Assembly (NCBI GenBank): GCA_036804505.1
Contig: DAIRSI010000019.1
Span: 22,846 to 86,845, forward strand
Length of the DNA stretch: 64,000 nucleotides
Direction of reading: 5' to 3'
Origin: Phocaeicola_A sp036804505
GTDB lineage: Bacteria > Bacteroidota > Bacteroidia > Bacteroidales > Bacteroidaceae
Below, in pieces: positions 35,406 to 44,962 of this stretch. Under the pieces are notes generated by a model. The model was given only the letters and a program-made list of their open reading frames with translations. It had not been told where the DNA came from and ran no database searches. The first letter of the stretch is position 1. Each line of letters starts with the position of its first letter. Made by a program: the position numbers and the translations under genes.

Positions 35406-35851
35406 GTATTAAACCAAATAGGCAATTTATTAAACAAAAAGTTGCTTTAAAATTCTCTCTCTCTCTTTCCTATTGGGCTGCGTCAAGATATTTATACTTG
35501 GCGCGGCTCTTTTTGATTTTAAAAAGGCCTCTCTTACAAATTTCCGTTTTTTTGTATAAATATTGGACTATTTGTTGTCTTATCAACTATATTTGTTTTA
35601 AACATTAATGATTTGTTCTAATTTATATATCTAAGGCTTAATATAGTATAATTTGTTTAATCCATTTCAATTGCGGATTTTTATAAGAAATATAAAAAAA
35701 ACAAAACAAAAAATGGGAATTTTTTGTATTTTATCTCAAAACAATTTATATTTACAGACGTTTTATGCTAATGTTTTAATTGCACGAGAATATTTTTTAA
35801 AAACATTAAATAAAAGAAACCGAATTATTTAACAAAAAAAAAGAGAGAGTT
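35406..35851. other. Gene-free AT-rich region between the two SusC/SusD systems
   Basis: About 445 bp. It holds a CT-repeat (35453-35468), the terminator at 35477-35516 and a very AT-rich leader. No riboswitch, ORF or convincing -7 element was identified near the second SusC gene. Confidence 0.6.
35477..35516 (+). terminator. Intrinsic terminator of tandem system 1
   Basis: The stem GCTGCGTCAAG (35477-35487) pairs with CTTGGCGCGGC (35497-35507), eleven pairs including two G-U, and is followed by CTCTTTTTGATTTT. Confidence 0.8.
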
Positions 35852-38800
35852 ATGAAAAAAAGTTTAATGCTGTTATTGTCTTTCCTTTTTATCGGAATAG
35901 GTTTGGCGATGGCTCAGAAAAGAGTGACAGGTACTGTTATCTCTGCTGAAGACAATGAGCCTGTAGTGGGTGCATCAGTATTGGTAAAGGGAACTACTGT
36001 TGGTACGGTTACCGATATCGATGGAAGGTTTGAGTTACCCAATATTCCCAGTTCTGCCAAAACTTTGGTTATTTCTTATATAGGAATGAAAACCCAAGAA
36101 TTGGCTATCAAGTCACCTTTGAAAGTTGTGTTGGAACCGGATGCGCAAACTTTGGATGATGTGATTGTGGTAGCTTATGGTACACAGAAAAAATCATCAT
36201 TTACGGGAGCCGCATCTACAGTGGGTGCACAGACTCTTGAAAAACGAGTTATCTCCAATGCAACTGCAGCTCTTGAAGGAAATGCTTCAGGAGTTCAAGT
36301 TACTGCAGCCGGTGGCCAGCCTGGTGAATCAGCAGCGGTACGTATTCGTGGTTTTGGTTCAGTCAATGCTTCCAACGCACCTCTGTATGTTGTGGATGGA
36401 ACGGTATATAACGGAAGTATATCCGATATTAATCCGGCTGATATCGAATCAATGACTATTTTGAAGGATGCTGCCTCTACTTCTTTGTATGGATCAAGTG
36501 CAGGAAACGGAGTCATCTTGATTACTACCAAAAAAGGTAAAGGTAATAATGGAACTGGTGTTAATTTGACCATCAACCAAGGTTGGTCAAAGAGAGCTTA
36601 CGCCGATTATGCCCGGGTAAATGTTTGGCAATATTATCCTTTGCAGTGGCAAATGTTGAAGAATGCATATGTTTCCAGTGGAAAATACAGCGGTGATCAG
36701 GCTGCAACATTGGCATCCCAGAATATCGGTTCTACATTGAAATACAATCCTTTTACGGGTGTAGCCGATACAGACATCGTTGGTACAGACGGTACGCTGA
36801 ATGCAAGCGCAAATTCTTTGAAATGGGGAGATGACCTTGATTGGGAAAAAGCTGCCTATAAGACAAGCTTCCGTCAGGAATATAACTTGAGTTATAATAC
36901 AAAGACAGAAAAAAGTGATACTTACGCTTCTGTTGGATATTTGAAAGATGACGGTTATATGTTGAGAACAGATTTCGAACGCTACACAGGCCGTTTGAAC
37001 TATAACATTTATCCTACCACTTGGTTCAAAACCGGTTTGAATTTAGGATTAACCCGTACAATTTCCAATTATTCTACTTCAAGTTCGGCTAATTCATCAT
37101 CATATAGCAACTTGACTCGTTACGTGCGTGTAATGGCACCTATTTATCCGGTTCACAAGCATGATTTGTCTACCGGTGCTTATTTGGATGCAAATGACAA
37201 GCCGACAACTGATCCCAGCCAGTATGTATATGACTATCTGGGTACCCGTCTTGCCAATAACGGACGTGATGCTATTGCTGAAACTTTGATGAACAACCGT
37301 GAGTTGAATCGTAATTCTCAAAATGCCCATACTTATATGACGATTACTCCGTTGGAAGGTTTAAACCTGACAATGAACTATTCTTATGAGAATACCGATT
37401 ATCGCGGTAAAGTGTACGAAAACCCATTGGTTGGTGATGGTACTGCCGGTCCGGGCCGTTTGAATCAGACTTCTACCCGTGGTACAACTCAGACTTTGAA
37501 TGAATTGCTTACATATACCAAAAAGGTAGGGAATCATACATTTGACGCATTGCTTGGTCATGAGAACTTCAGATACAAATATGAATATCTTTATGGTATG
37601 AAGACTCAGGAAACAGTGTCCGGTTTGTATGAGTTCGGTAATTTTGTAACAATCAGTGAATTGAATTCATATACTGACAATTACAGAAAAGAGGGTTATT
37701 TTGGACGTATCAACTATGATTATTTAGGCAAGTATTACGCATCTGTATCTTATCGTCATGACGGTTCTTCACGTTTCTCTAAAGATAACCGTTGGGGTGA
37801 TTTCTGGTCTTTCGGTGCAAGCTGGAGAATTAGTGAAGAGAATTTCATGAAGCAATACGAATGGGTTAACAACTTAAAGTTGCGTGCTTCCTATGGTGAA
37901 ACAGGTAATGATGCCATTCTTGATTCTGATGGGTATGACAGCTATTATCCTTATCAGACATTGTATGGATTGGGATATAACAGTAGCACAGAAGCCGGAG
38001 CTTATTTCAAGACGATCGCTAATTCCAATTTGAAATGGGAAACTCAGGTATCAACAGACATTGCCCTTGAATTCAGTTTGTTCAACAGACTTTCCGGAAG
38101 TATTGAATTCTTCAAGAAGGATTCTAAGGATTTGCTTTTTGATGTATCACAGCCTATTTCATCAGGTGTTTCTTCAATCGTGCAGAATATTGGTAAAGTA
38201 AGCAATAAGGGTGTTGAAATAGAGTTGAACTATGATCTGATTAAACAGAAAGACTGGAGAGCTTCTATAGGTGCGAATGCCACTTTCATTAAAAATAAGA
38301 TTGTCAACTTGCCGGAGAACATGAAAGAAAATGGTTATGTAAGTGGAACAAAGAAATGGATGGAAGGCAAATCCATTTATCAGTTCTGGTTGCGTCAGTG
38401 GTATGGAGTGAATCCTGCCAACGGAGACGGATTGTACGTTTTCGATTCTGAGAAGTATAATGAAGCAGCCGGTAATATGACTACAGCAGTTCAAAATTCA
38501 ATAGTGGAGATTGACGGCAAGACTCTGACAAATTCTTATGCTTATGCAAAATATGATTTCAGTGGAAAGTCTATTCCTACCATGTATGGCGGTTTTAATG
38601 TGAAAGTAGGTTACAAGGCATTTGATTTATCTGCTACATTCTCTTATCAGTTAGGTGGTAAAGTTCTTGATACCAACTACAGCAGTTTGATGGATATGGC
38701 CAACTTTGGTTATGCTATGAGTACAGATGTATTGAAGGCATGGCAAAAAGAAGGTGAAAAGACCGATGTTCCTCGTTTGGATAATAACTCTACTCATACC

Positions 38801-39064
38801 ACAAACGTCAGTGCAACTTCAACTCGTTTCTTGATCAGTTCAAACTATTTGAATCTTCGTTCAATCAACTTAGGCTATGAGTTCCCGAAAGATCTTCTTG
38901 CCAAGGTGATGTTGAAGAGCGCTCGTTTGAACTTGACAGCAGAAAACCTGTTCATGTTGAAAAAACGTCAGGGCTTGAACCCAATGTCAAACTATTCGGG
39001 TATTACTTATAACGAATATATGCCTACTCGTAATTTTACTATAGGTTTAAATGTTTCATTCTAA
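35852..39064 (+). CDS. SusC/RagA family TonB-linked outer-membrane transporter (tandem system 2)
   Basis: 1070 residues: signal peptide (ending GLAMAQ), carboxypeptidase-like domain (RVTGTVISAEDNEPVVGASVLVKG), plug (DDVIVVAYGTQKKSSFTGAAS, VRIRGFGSVNASNAPLYVVDG, ASTSLYGSSAGNGVILITTKKG), barrel ending TIGLNVSF. It is a paralogue of the SusC at 30144, clearest in the first 100 residues, but the barrels have diverged. The SusD partner starts 13 bp later. No enzyme or regulator gene is present in this unit. Confidence 0.95.
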   Translation: MKKSLMLLLSFLFIGIGLAMAQKRVTGTVISAEDNEPVVGASVLVKGTTVGTVTDIDGRFELPNIPSSAKTLVISYIGMKTQELAIKSPLKVVLEPDAQTLDDVIVVAYGTQKKSSFTGAASTVGAQTLEKRVISNATAALEGNASGVQVTAAGGQPGESAAVRIRGFGSVNASNAPLYVVDGTVYNGSISDINPADIESMTILKDAASTSLYGSSAGNGVILITTKKGKGNNGTGVNLTINQGWSKRAYADYARVNVWQYYPLQWQMLKNAYVSSGKYSGDQAATLASQNIGSTLKYNPFTGVADTDIVGTDGTLNASANSLKWGDDLDWEKAAYKTSFRQEYNLSYNTKTEKSDTYASVGYLKDDGYMLRTDFERYTGRLNYNIYPTTWFKTGLNLGLTRTISNYSTSSSANSSSYSNLTRYVRVMAPIYPVHKHDLSTGAYLDANDKPTTDPSQYVYDYLGTRLANNGRDAIAETLMNNRELNRNSQNAHTYMTITPLEGLNLTMNYSYENTDYRGKVYENPLVGDGTAGPGRLNQTSTRGTTQTLNELLTYTKKVGNHTFDALLGHENFRYKYEYLYGMKTQETVSGLYEFGNFVTISELNSYTDNYRKEGYFGRINYDYLGKYYASVSYRHDGSSRFSKDNRWGDFWSFGASWRISEENFMKQYEWVNNLKLRASYGETGNDAILDSDGYDSYYPYQTLYGLGYNSSTEAGAYFKTIANSNLKWETQVSTDIALEFSLFNRLSGSIEFFKKDSKDLLFDVSQPISSGVSSIVQNIGKVSNKGVEIELNYDLIKQKDWRASIGANATFIKNKIVNLPENMKENGYVSGTKKWMEGKSIYQFWLRQWYGVNPANGDGLYVFDSEKYNEAAGNMTTAVQNSIVEIDGKTLTNSYAYAKYDFSGKSIPTMYGGFNVKVGYKAFDLSATFSYQLGGKVLDTNYSSLMDMANFGYAMSTDVLKAWQKEGEKTDVPRLDNNSTHTTNVSATSTRFLISSNYLNLRSINLGYEFPKDLLAKVMLKSARLNLTAENLFMLKKRQGLNPMSNYSGITYNEYMPTRNFTIGLNVSF

Positions 39065-39077
39065 AAATAAGGAAAAT

Positions 39078-40565
39078 ATGAAATATACTAAATATTTAGC
39101 TATTGGGGCAGTCGTTATAGGCTCGGTAGCAATTACTTCTTGTAAAGATGATTATATGGATACTGTACCTTCAAGTTCTATATCTGAAAATACCATTAAT
39201 ACATCTTTGAACAATTTATATTTGGCAATCAACGGTATCCATAGAGAAATGGTATCTCAGGAATCCACCTACCAATGCTTGGGAGGCGCTCCTGGTATTA
39301 ATATGTGTATGGATGTTGAAGCGGATGATATCAATTGGAAAACTAATACATGGATGCAAGCTGCTTACTTGGGTTGGACTGCAAATATGAATAACCAAAG
39401 TGGATATAATTCAAATGTCTGGAGGCTTTATTATCAATGGATTTTGAATGCAAATAAGATTCTTGAAGGTTTGGAGAAAGTTACAAACAATGATGCCAAT
39501 CTTTATAATCTGGTAAAAGGTGAAGCTTTATGCTTCAGAGCATGGGCTCATTTCCAATTGGTTCAGACTTATGCCAAACGTTATGCAGCTGGTGGAAGCA
39601 ATACACAGGACGGAGTGCCTTATCGGGTATCTTCAGCAGGAGGTGAATTGGCTCGTAGTTCTGTAGAAGAGGTATATTCCAAAATCAATGCTGATTTGAC
39701 TGAGGCTTGCACGCTTCTGGATGGCCAGAAACCGGGTGTTACTCACTATAGCGATATGGTGGCATGGGGCTTGAAGGCACGTGTGGCGTTGGCTATGCAG
39801 GATTATACGAATGCTGCTCAATATGCTGCAAAAGCTATTACGATAGCAGAGGCCAACGGATATAAATTGATGACAGGCACTCAGTTGAATTGCGGGTTTT
39901 CCAATATCACAACGGATACTAAAGAAGCTTTGTATGCAGCGGTTACCGCAAATGATCAGACAGTCTATTTCTATTCTTTCTATGCATACATGTCTTGGAA
40001 TTTCAATTCGTCTGCAGTCCGCCAAGGTGTAAAGTGTATCAATGCTGAAACCTACAACACGATGTCTACTACAGACTTACGTCGTGCTTGGTGGGATCCG
40101 ACGGGTAAAGCCGCAGTACCTGCAACGAATTATGCAAAGAATATTTATCAAAACCGTAAGTTTACTGCTCGTTCCACAGCTGATGCTGTCGGCGATGTTG
40201 CATTCATGCGTTTGGCAGAATTGTATCTGACTGAAGCTGAAGCTTTGGCTCGTGCAGGTAAGGCTGCAGATGCACAGACTGTATTTACCAAATTCCAGGT
40301 AACACGTGATCCTTCTTATGTTTCCAAAGGAAATACAGGGGATGCTTTGGTTACTGAGATTATGAACAGCCGTCGTGTTGAATTATGGGGTGAAGGTTTC
40401 CGTTTCTTTGATTTGAAACGTTTGAACGAACCTATCAAGAGAGGGTCCAACTTCATCATTACATTCTGTTCATTCACAGAGAAGGCTGCCGGTACAGAAG
40501 GTTGGGTTTGGGAAATACCTAAGTCTGAAACCGATTACAACAGTCTTTGTACAAAGAATTATTAA
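39078..40565 (+). CDS. SusD/RagB family outer-membrane lipoprotein (tandem system 2)
   Basis: 495 residues from the ATG at 39078 (MKYTKYLAIGAVV); the frame is open from 39051 but that start would overlap susC and spoil the signal peptide. Lipobox AITSC with the lipid-attachment Cys at about residue 22. Typical SusD features are LVKGEALCFRAWAHFQLVQTYAKRY, FMRLAELYLTEAEALARAGK and the C-terminal MNSRRVELWGEGFRFFDLKRL. It pairs with the upstream SusC. Ends in a strong terminator. Confidence 0.95.
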   Translation: MKYTKYLAIGAVVIGSVAITSCKDDYMDTVPSSSISENTINTSLNNLYLAINGIHREMVSQESTYQCLGGAPGINMCMDVEADDINWKTNTWMQAAYLGWTANMNNQSGYNSNVWRLYYQWILNANKILEGLEKVTNNDANLYNLVKGEALCFRAWAHFQLVQTYAKRYAAGGSNTQDGVPYRVSSAGGELARSSVEEVYSKINADLTEACTLLDGQKPGVTHYSDMVAWGLKARVALAMQDYTNAAQYAAKAITIAEANGYKLMTGTQLNCGFSNITTDTKEALYAAVTANDQTVYFYSFYAYMSWNFNSSAVRQGVKCINAETYNTMSTTDLRRAWWDPTGKAAVPATNYAKNIYQNRKFTARSTADAVGDVAFMRLAELYLTEAEALARAGKAADAQTVFTKFQVTRDPSYVSKGNTGDALVTEIMNSRRVELWGEGFRFFDLKRLNEPIKRGSNFIITFCSFTEKAAGTEGWVWEIPKSETDYNSLCTKNY

Positions 40566-40590
40566 TCGATTATACGATACTATGAAAAAA

Positions 40591-40619
40591 GGCGTTTCAT
40601 TATGAAACGCCTTTTTTTT
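40591..40619 (+). terminator. Intrinsic terminator of tandem system 2
   Basis: Perfect hairpin GGCGTTTC-ATTAT-GAAACGCC followed by eight T, 25 bp after the SusD stop. Confidence 0.92.
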
Positions 40620-40724
40620 GAATCATCTCAAAGACCAGTGCATAAACATCCTTTCCCTTGCTAAGTGTACAATAATAAATGACCTTCTTGATCTAACCGA
40701 CAAAAGTGTACAAATTAAATCAGA

Positions 40725-40834
40725 GAAAAGTTGTTTGGTCATGGCCGTACAATCATCTGGTGCATAGCAGACAATTGTTTGGTGGTAGGCGGATGATTAT
40801 CTGCTACGCACCAGATGACTTTTTAATATAATAA
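40725..40834. repeat. 22-bp-period array with dyad symmetry (four clear units plus a decayed fifth)
   Basis: Units start at 40725, 40747, 40769, 40791 and 40813. The word TTTGGT/TCTGGT/TTTGGT/TCTGCT recurs at 40734, 40756, 40778 and 40800, exactly 22 apart. The second half is an inverted copy: GGTGCATAGCAGA (40759-40771) mirrors TCTGCTACGCACC (40800-40812). It lies between the converging SusD and S46 peptidase genes. The sequence differs from the arrays at 20682 and 63693; only the 22-bp layout and the dyads are shared. Confidence 0.8.
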
Positions 40835-40875
40835 TGTGCTGAAAATAAATCCGTTGAGTAGTGGCTTGATGAAAA

Positions 40876-40990
40876 GTTAGAATGTAGTTAGAATGCTCGG
40901 GGAAAGTTAGAATGTAAATCAGTAGCATTCTAACTTATATTCTATTGATTAGTAATAAGATAAATCAAAAAGTTAGAATGGTTGGAATGC
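40876..40990. repeat. Cluster of GTTAGAATG words
   Basis: GTTAGAATG occurs at 40876, 40887, 40906 and 40972 with an inverted copy CATTCTAAC at 40926 and a variant GTTGGAATG at 40981. The spacings are 11, 19 and 66, two of which fit half or triple the 22-bp period of the neighbouring array. Confidence 0.6.
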
Positions 40991-41059
40991 TTTTAGAGAA
41001 ATTTTCCAGGAGTAGATTTTTCCATCTGAATTAACAAAGAAAAGTTGAAGTTGAAAATA

Positions 41060-41098
41060 AAAAAACAAGCCTTTCATATTGAAAAGGCTTGTTTTTTA
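41060..41098 (-). terminator. Terminator of the S46 peptidase gene (likely bidirectional)
   Basis: CAAGCCTTT (41067-41075) pairs with AAAGGCTTG (41084-41092); A and T runs flank the stem on both sides. Confidence 0.85.
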
Positions 41099-41104
41099 TA
41101 CTCA

Positions 41105-43261
41105 TTATTCCGCCAAAGTCATCTCCTTGATGAGGTGCGGACAATTGCCCAGCTTATCAATCAGGAAGAGAACATAACGGGCATCTACCACAATACAACG
41201 CTGCTTGTCATTTTCGAAGTTGATGTCGCCGCTTAAAGATTCCCAGTTACCATCAAAGGCAGCACCAATCAGTTCGCCGTTGGCGTTCATGACAGGGCTT
41301 CCGCTGTTTCCGCCCGTGATGTCATTGGTAGTGAGGAAGCAGACGGGGAGCTCGCCGTTCTTCATGGCATAGCGTCCGTAATCTTTCTTCTGATAAAGTT
41401 CTTTCAACTTCGCCGGTACCACGAATTCCGGATTCGAGGGATCTTCCTTTTCCATTACACCGCAAAGAGTTGTGTAGTAGTTGTAGTGCACGCCGTCCTT
41501 AGGGTCATAAGACTTCACGTTGCCGTATGTGAGGCGGATGGTGAAGTTGGCATCCGGTGATTTGGGAGTCGGGGCATACATTTCGCAAAGACCGCGTACG
41601 TACGTCTTGTGAAGCAGTTGTAGCTTGTCCATGGAGGCATTGCCTTTCTTGAGTACATCCTGCATGAATTTCACCTTGGTACGGCTGTAGAGAGTTGCCA
41701 TATCATTGTCGATGGCCTTTATGGTAGGTTTCTTCAGAAAATTATCCAGATTTTCCTTGCTGCTCATGATGGAATTGTCGTACATGTCATCAATGAAAGC
41801 ATCATAATTGCCTTTGTATTTCTGTTCGATGGTTTCATAGAAGGCAGGACGTTCCGTACTCATTTCTGCAAAAAGCGGGAGCAGGGCTTTGGCTACTTTC
41901 TTGTCCACCTGATGGTCATAGTCCTTGTTGAAGATTTGTTCGTAATCATCCAGAAGTTCTTTCTTTGCAGCTTCCAATCCTCCCTTGTCCTTGGTTTCGA
42001 TGGCTTTTTTTATTTTATCCATAGTCTGGAAGAAGGAGCCGAATTCAATTCCGTTGAAAGTTTCATTGGTTGCAACCATCAAATAATCATCTTTTGCAAA
42101 TTCCTCGATGATGGCATCGATTTGAGGAACAACCTTTTCATAGGCTTCGTTGTTCTTCTCTTTGGCGAATTTTGCAAACCGGTCCTCTTGTGCGGCTTTT
42201 TCTTCGAGCACATGATTGTCGATGATAGCCTTGTTCATGCCGATGGCATTTTTCCAGTAATTGGCGCTACGGGCATATTTCGAGGCGTACTGGATGCGTA
42301 TCTTGTCGCTCTTTATCATCTCTTTCCAAAGCACGTTCTGGCGCGCTTCGCGAACTCTGATGCGGGGAGTGTTTTCATCGTCCATCCGCAATTTTACTTC
42401 ACTCTGAGTCAGGAACCGGTATGTTCTTCCGGGGAACCCCATGACCATGGCGAAATCTCCGTCCTCGATACCTTTCAAGGAGATGGCAAGATGCTTCTTG
42501 CATTTCAAGGGAACGTTGTTTTTGTTGTAATCAGCCGGTTCTCCATTCTTGTCGGCATAGACGCGAAACATGGAGAAATCACCCGTGTGGCGGGGCCACA
42601 TCCAGTTGTCCGTTTCACCGCCAAATTTGCCGATGCTCTGCGGAGGGGCGGCAACCATGCGGATATCCGAATAAATTTTCTTATAGAAAAGGTAGTATTT
42701 GTTGCCTGCATAAAAGGGCAGTGCTTGTACCTGGATACCCTTTTTCTTATAGAGGTCGCTTTTTTTCCATTCCTGATTGGCTATTCTTGTCAGGAAATCG
42801 AATCCCAAAGCATCAGCTTCACTCACTTTCCCGGCTTTGATGCTGTCATTCACAATGGCTGTAATATCAACTATCCTTGCAATGAATGTAAATGTCAGTC
42901 CATCCGTCGGAAGTTCTTCTCCTCGGTTCATTGCCCAGAAACCGTTTGTCAGGTAGTCATGTTCCACCGAACTGTGTTTCTGTATGGCATCGAAACCGCA
43001 ATGGTGGTTAGTCAATATCAATCCTTCCGATGAAACGATTTCACCGGTGCATCCGCCTCCGAATATGCCTACAGCATCTTTCAGGGAAACCTGATTGGGA
43101 CTGTAGATATCATCTTCGCTTAAAAGTAGGCCTTGCTTCTTCATTTGATCGGCCAAATGCTGTTCTTTCATCAGCTGCAAAAGCCACATACCTTCGTCTG
43201 CATAAGCAGTTCCGAAGATGATGCTGATGAGCAAGGCCATGTAAAATTTTGTTTTTCCCAT
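41105..43261 (-). CDS. S46 family dipeptidyl peptidase (DPP7/DAP-BII-like)
   Basis: Periplasmic serine exopeptidase releasing N-terminal dipeptides, 718 residues with a signal peptide (ending GTAYA). Chymotrypsin-like catalytic His86 is in LTNHHCGFDAIQ, the Asp in the TGDFSMFRVYAD region, and the nucleophile Ser653 in TGGNSGSPVMN. The residue 18 positions after Ser653 is Gly671 (FDGNWE); in DAP BII and DPP11 numbering this position sets specificity, Gly for hydrophobic/broad (DPP7) and Arg for acidic (DPP11), so DPP7-type is favoured. The alpha-helical domain lies between about 270 and 560. It converges on the second SusC/SusD unit. Confidence 0.95.
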   Translation of the reverse strand: MGKTKFYMALLISIIFGTAYADEGMWLLQLMKEQHLADQMKKQGLLLSEDDIYSPNQVSLKDAVGIFGGGCTGEIVSSEGLILTNHHCGFDAIQKHSSVEHDYLTNGFWAMNRGEELPTDGLTFTFIARIVDITAIVNDSIKAGKVSEADALGFDFLTRIANQEWKKSDLYKKKGIQVQALPFYAGNKYYLFYKKIYSDIRMVAAPPQSIGKFGGETDNWMWPRHTGDFSMFRVYADKNGEPADYNKNNVPLKCKKHLAISLKGIEDGDFAMVMGFPGRTYRFLTQSEVKLRMDDENTPRIRVREARQNVLWKEMIKSDKIRIQYASKYARSANYWKNAIGMNKAIIDNHVLEEKAAQEDRFAKFAKEKNNEAYEKVVPQIDAIIEEFAKDDYLMVATNETFNGIEFGSFFQTMDKIKKAIETKDKGGLEAAKKELLDDYEQIFNKDYDHQVDKKVAKALLPLFAEMSTERPAFYETIEQKYKGNYDAFIDDMYDNSIMSSKENLDNFLKKPTIKAIDNDMATLYSRTKVKFMQDVLKKGNASMDKLQLLHKTYVRGLCEMYAPTPKSPDANFTIRLTYGNVKSYDPKDGVHYNYYTTLCGVMEKEDPSNPEFVVPAKLKELYQKKDYGRYAMKNGELPVCFLTTNDITGGNSGSPVMNANGELIGAAFDGNWESLSGDINFENDKQRCIVVDARYVLFLIDKLGNCPHLIKEMTLAE

Positions 43262-43294
43262 TCGTAATATTTATTTAGATGAATAATAATGCAA

Positions 43295-43302
43295 CAAAAG
43301 TA
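43295..43302 (-). promoter_or_regulatory. -7 element of the S46 peptidase gene
   Basis: The minus strand reads TACTTTTG, matching TAnnTTTG, 33 bases before the ATG. Confidence 0.5.
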
Positions 43303-43420
43303 CGAAATATTCCTCTTTAAACGAACACTAAAAGAAACAGATAAGCATTAAATATTGATAAAAACTTTTTTAACTATCAATTTTGATTGTATTTTTGTGT
43401 TCACTTTAAGAAAACAGACA

Positions 43421-44224
43421 ATGAACAGGTTACTTTATTTGGTGTTGACTTTATTGGTATTATCCTCTTGTACAAGAAAATATAAGATTGAAGGCATCTC
43501 TTCGGTGACTTCTCTAGATGGTAAAATGGCATTTATCAAGATTATAAAGGATAATGAATTGGTGAAAATAGATTCCGGTGAGGTGGTTCACGGAAAATTC
43601 ACAATGACCGGCAAAGCGGATTCTACCATAATGGGCAATTTATTCATCGGCGATCAAAGCATTATGCCGATTGTTATTGAAAAGGGAACGATCAAAGTAA
43701 ATATTGACATGGCGGAACAAAAAGTATCCGGTACCCCTCTCAACGAAAAGCTATATTCTTTCATAGAAAAGAAAAATCAGATAGATGCTCAAGCTGAAGA
43801 ACTTTCCCATAAGGAGAGCCAGATGATTATGGATGGAAAGGATCCCGACGAAATTCAGCAAAGTATCATGCTGGAAGCCAAAAAGCTGAACAGCGAGGCC
43901 GAGCGTATGGAGACGGATTTTATTACTTCCAATTTCGATAATGTGCTGGCTGCAGGAGTTTTCATGATGCTGAGCAGCGGATATCCTTATCCTATCCTGA
44001 CTCCGCAGATTGATGAAATCATGAGCAAGGCACCTGCTACTTTCCGTGACAATCCTTACGTGAAGGATTATATGACAGCGGCTCAGGAAAATCTCAGAAG
44101 AATGCAACAGCAGCAACAGACTGCCCCTGCAGATGAGTTCGCCAATCCTAATGCATCACAGTCACCTCAGCAACAGCAATCGCCCATTGCCATCAGTGGC
44201 GCGCCTACTTACATGACGGAGTGA
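43421..44224 (+). CDS. DUF4369-like lipoprotein
   Basis: 267 residues from the ATG at 43421, which starts a lipoprotein signal (MNRLLYLVLTLLVLSSC, lipid-attachment Cys at 17); the frame is open further upstream but without a signal. The N-terminal beta-rich region (YKIEGISSVTSLDGKMAFIKI, DSGEVVHGKFTMTGKAD, IVIEKGTIKVNID) matches the DUF4369 domain often found in front of thioredoxin-like domains in Bacteroidota. Here a charged helical segment follows and the protein ends in a Gln/Pro-rich tail (RRMQQQQQTAPADEF), with no CxxC thioredoxin part. The 3' end overlaps the convergent plsC gene by 16 bases. Function unknown. Confidence 0.82.
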   Translation: MNRLLYLVLTLLVLSSCTRKYKIEGISSVTSLDGKMAFIKIIKDNELVKIDSGEVVHGKFTMTGKADSTIMGNLFIGDQSIMPIVIEKGTIKVNIDMAEQKVSGTPLNEKLYSFIEKKNQIDAQAEELSHKESQMIMDGKDPDEIQQSIMLEAKKLNSEAERMETDFITSNFDNVLAAGVFMMLSSGYPYPILTPQIDEIMSKAPATFRDNPYVKDYMTAAQENLRRMQQQQQTAPADEFANPNASQSPQQQQSPIAISGAPTYMTE

Positions 44225-44952
44225 GACCGGTATTCTTCGGGAAGGTCTTCGTTTATCACTTCATAGGATTTTGCAATCAGTTCCTTAATATTTTCTGCAC
44301 CTTGACAAGTGGGGTAGATAGGTTCGTGTATGGTGAGTTTCAATGCATGTCTTTTCAGCATTTTTCCTGTACGGGGAAGAACGTCAAAAGACCCTTCGAT
44401 GGTGAGTGGAACAACTGGAAGCTGAAGTTCGTCGGCAAGAAAATAAGCACCTTTCTTGAATCGGTTCATGGTTCCCGTAAAAGTGCGTGCCCCTTCCGGA
44501 AATACCACGAGTGACATACCGTCCTTCAGCACATGACAAGCTTCTTCTATGGTTTCCTGAATCTTTTTCGGGCTTGATTTATCCACATAGATATGTCCTG
44601 CCGAGGCGCAGGCTTTGCCTACGAAAGGAATTCTGCGCAGACCTTGTTTCATCATCCATTTGAAGTTGTGACCAAGAAAACCATATATCAGAAAGATATC
44701 AAAAGCTCCTTGATGGTTGGCTACGAAGACGTATGAAGTATCTTTCCTTATATGTTCTCTTCCATATACTTTTACGGGTAGAAGAGCAAGATAACAAGTC
44801 AGCATGGACCAGATTTTTCCGGGATAGTAGCCCCATATTTTTGAATTGAATATGCTTCCTGTGATGGTGGTGACAGCCGTAAGAATTGTCAGTATTAAGA
44901 AAATGGGACCGGCAATCACAATTTGATAAATGCTGTATAGTATTCTTCTCAT
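44209..44952 (-). CDS. plsC: 1-acyl-sn-glycerol-3-phosphate acyltransferase (PlsC family)
   Basis: Membrane-associated acyltransferase making phosphatidic acid, 247 residues. The N-terminal hydrophobic segment is IVIAGPIFLILTILTAVTTI. Motif I NHQGAFD (NHx4D catalytic pair), motif III VVFPEGARTFTG, motif IV VVPLTIEG are all present. Last gene of the five-gene minus-strand operon starting at 49148; the spacing to the metallophosphoesterase gene is 10 bp. Confidence 0.93.
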   Translation of the reverse strand: MRRILYSIYQIVIAGPIFLILTILTAVTTITGSIFNSKIWGYYPGKIWSMLTCYLALLPVKVYGREHIRKDTSYVFVANHQGAFDIFLIYGFLGHNFKWMMKQGLRRIPFVGKACASAGHIYVDKSSPKKIQETIEEACHVLKDGMSLVVFPEGARTFTGTMNRFKKGAYFLADELQLPVVPLTIEGSFDVLPRTGKMLKRHALKLTIHEPIYPTCQGAENIKELIAKSYEVINEDLPEEYRSHSVM

Positions 44953-44962
44953 ATGTAGATGT

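Noticed and set aside
40663..40713. AAGTGTACAA repeated at 40663 and 40704 as part of the 22-bp array
   Set aside because: The spacing is 41, not a multiple of 22, and the words do not continue into the array.
41912..43033. 373-codon open frame antisense to the S46 peptidase gene
   Set aside because: The opposite strand encodes a complete, motif-bearing peptidase; the antisense product resembles no family.
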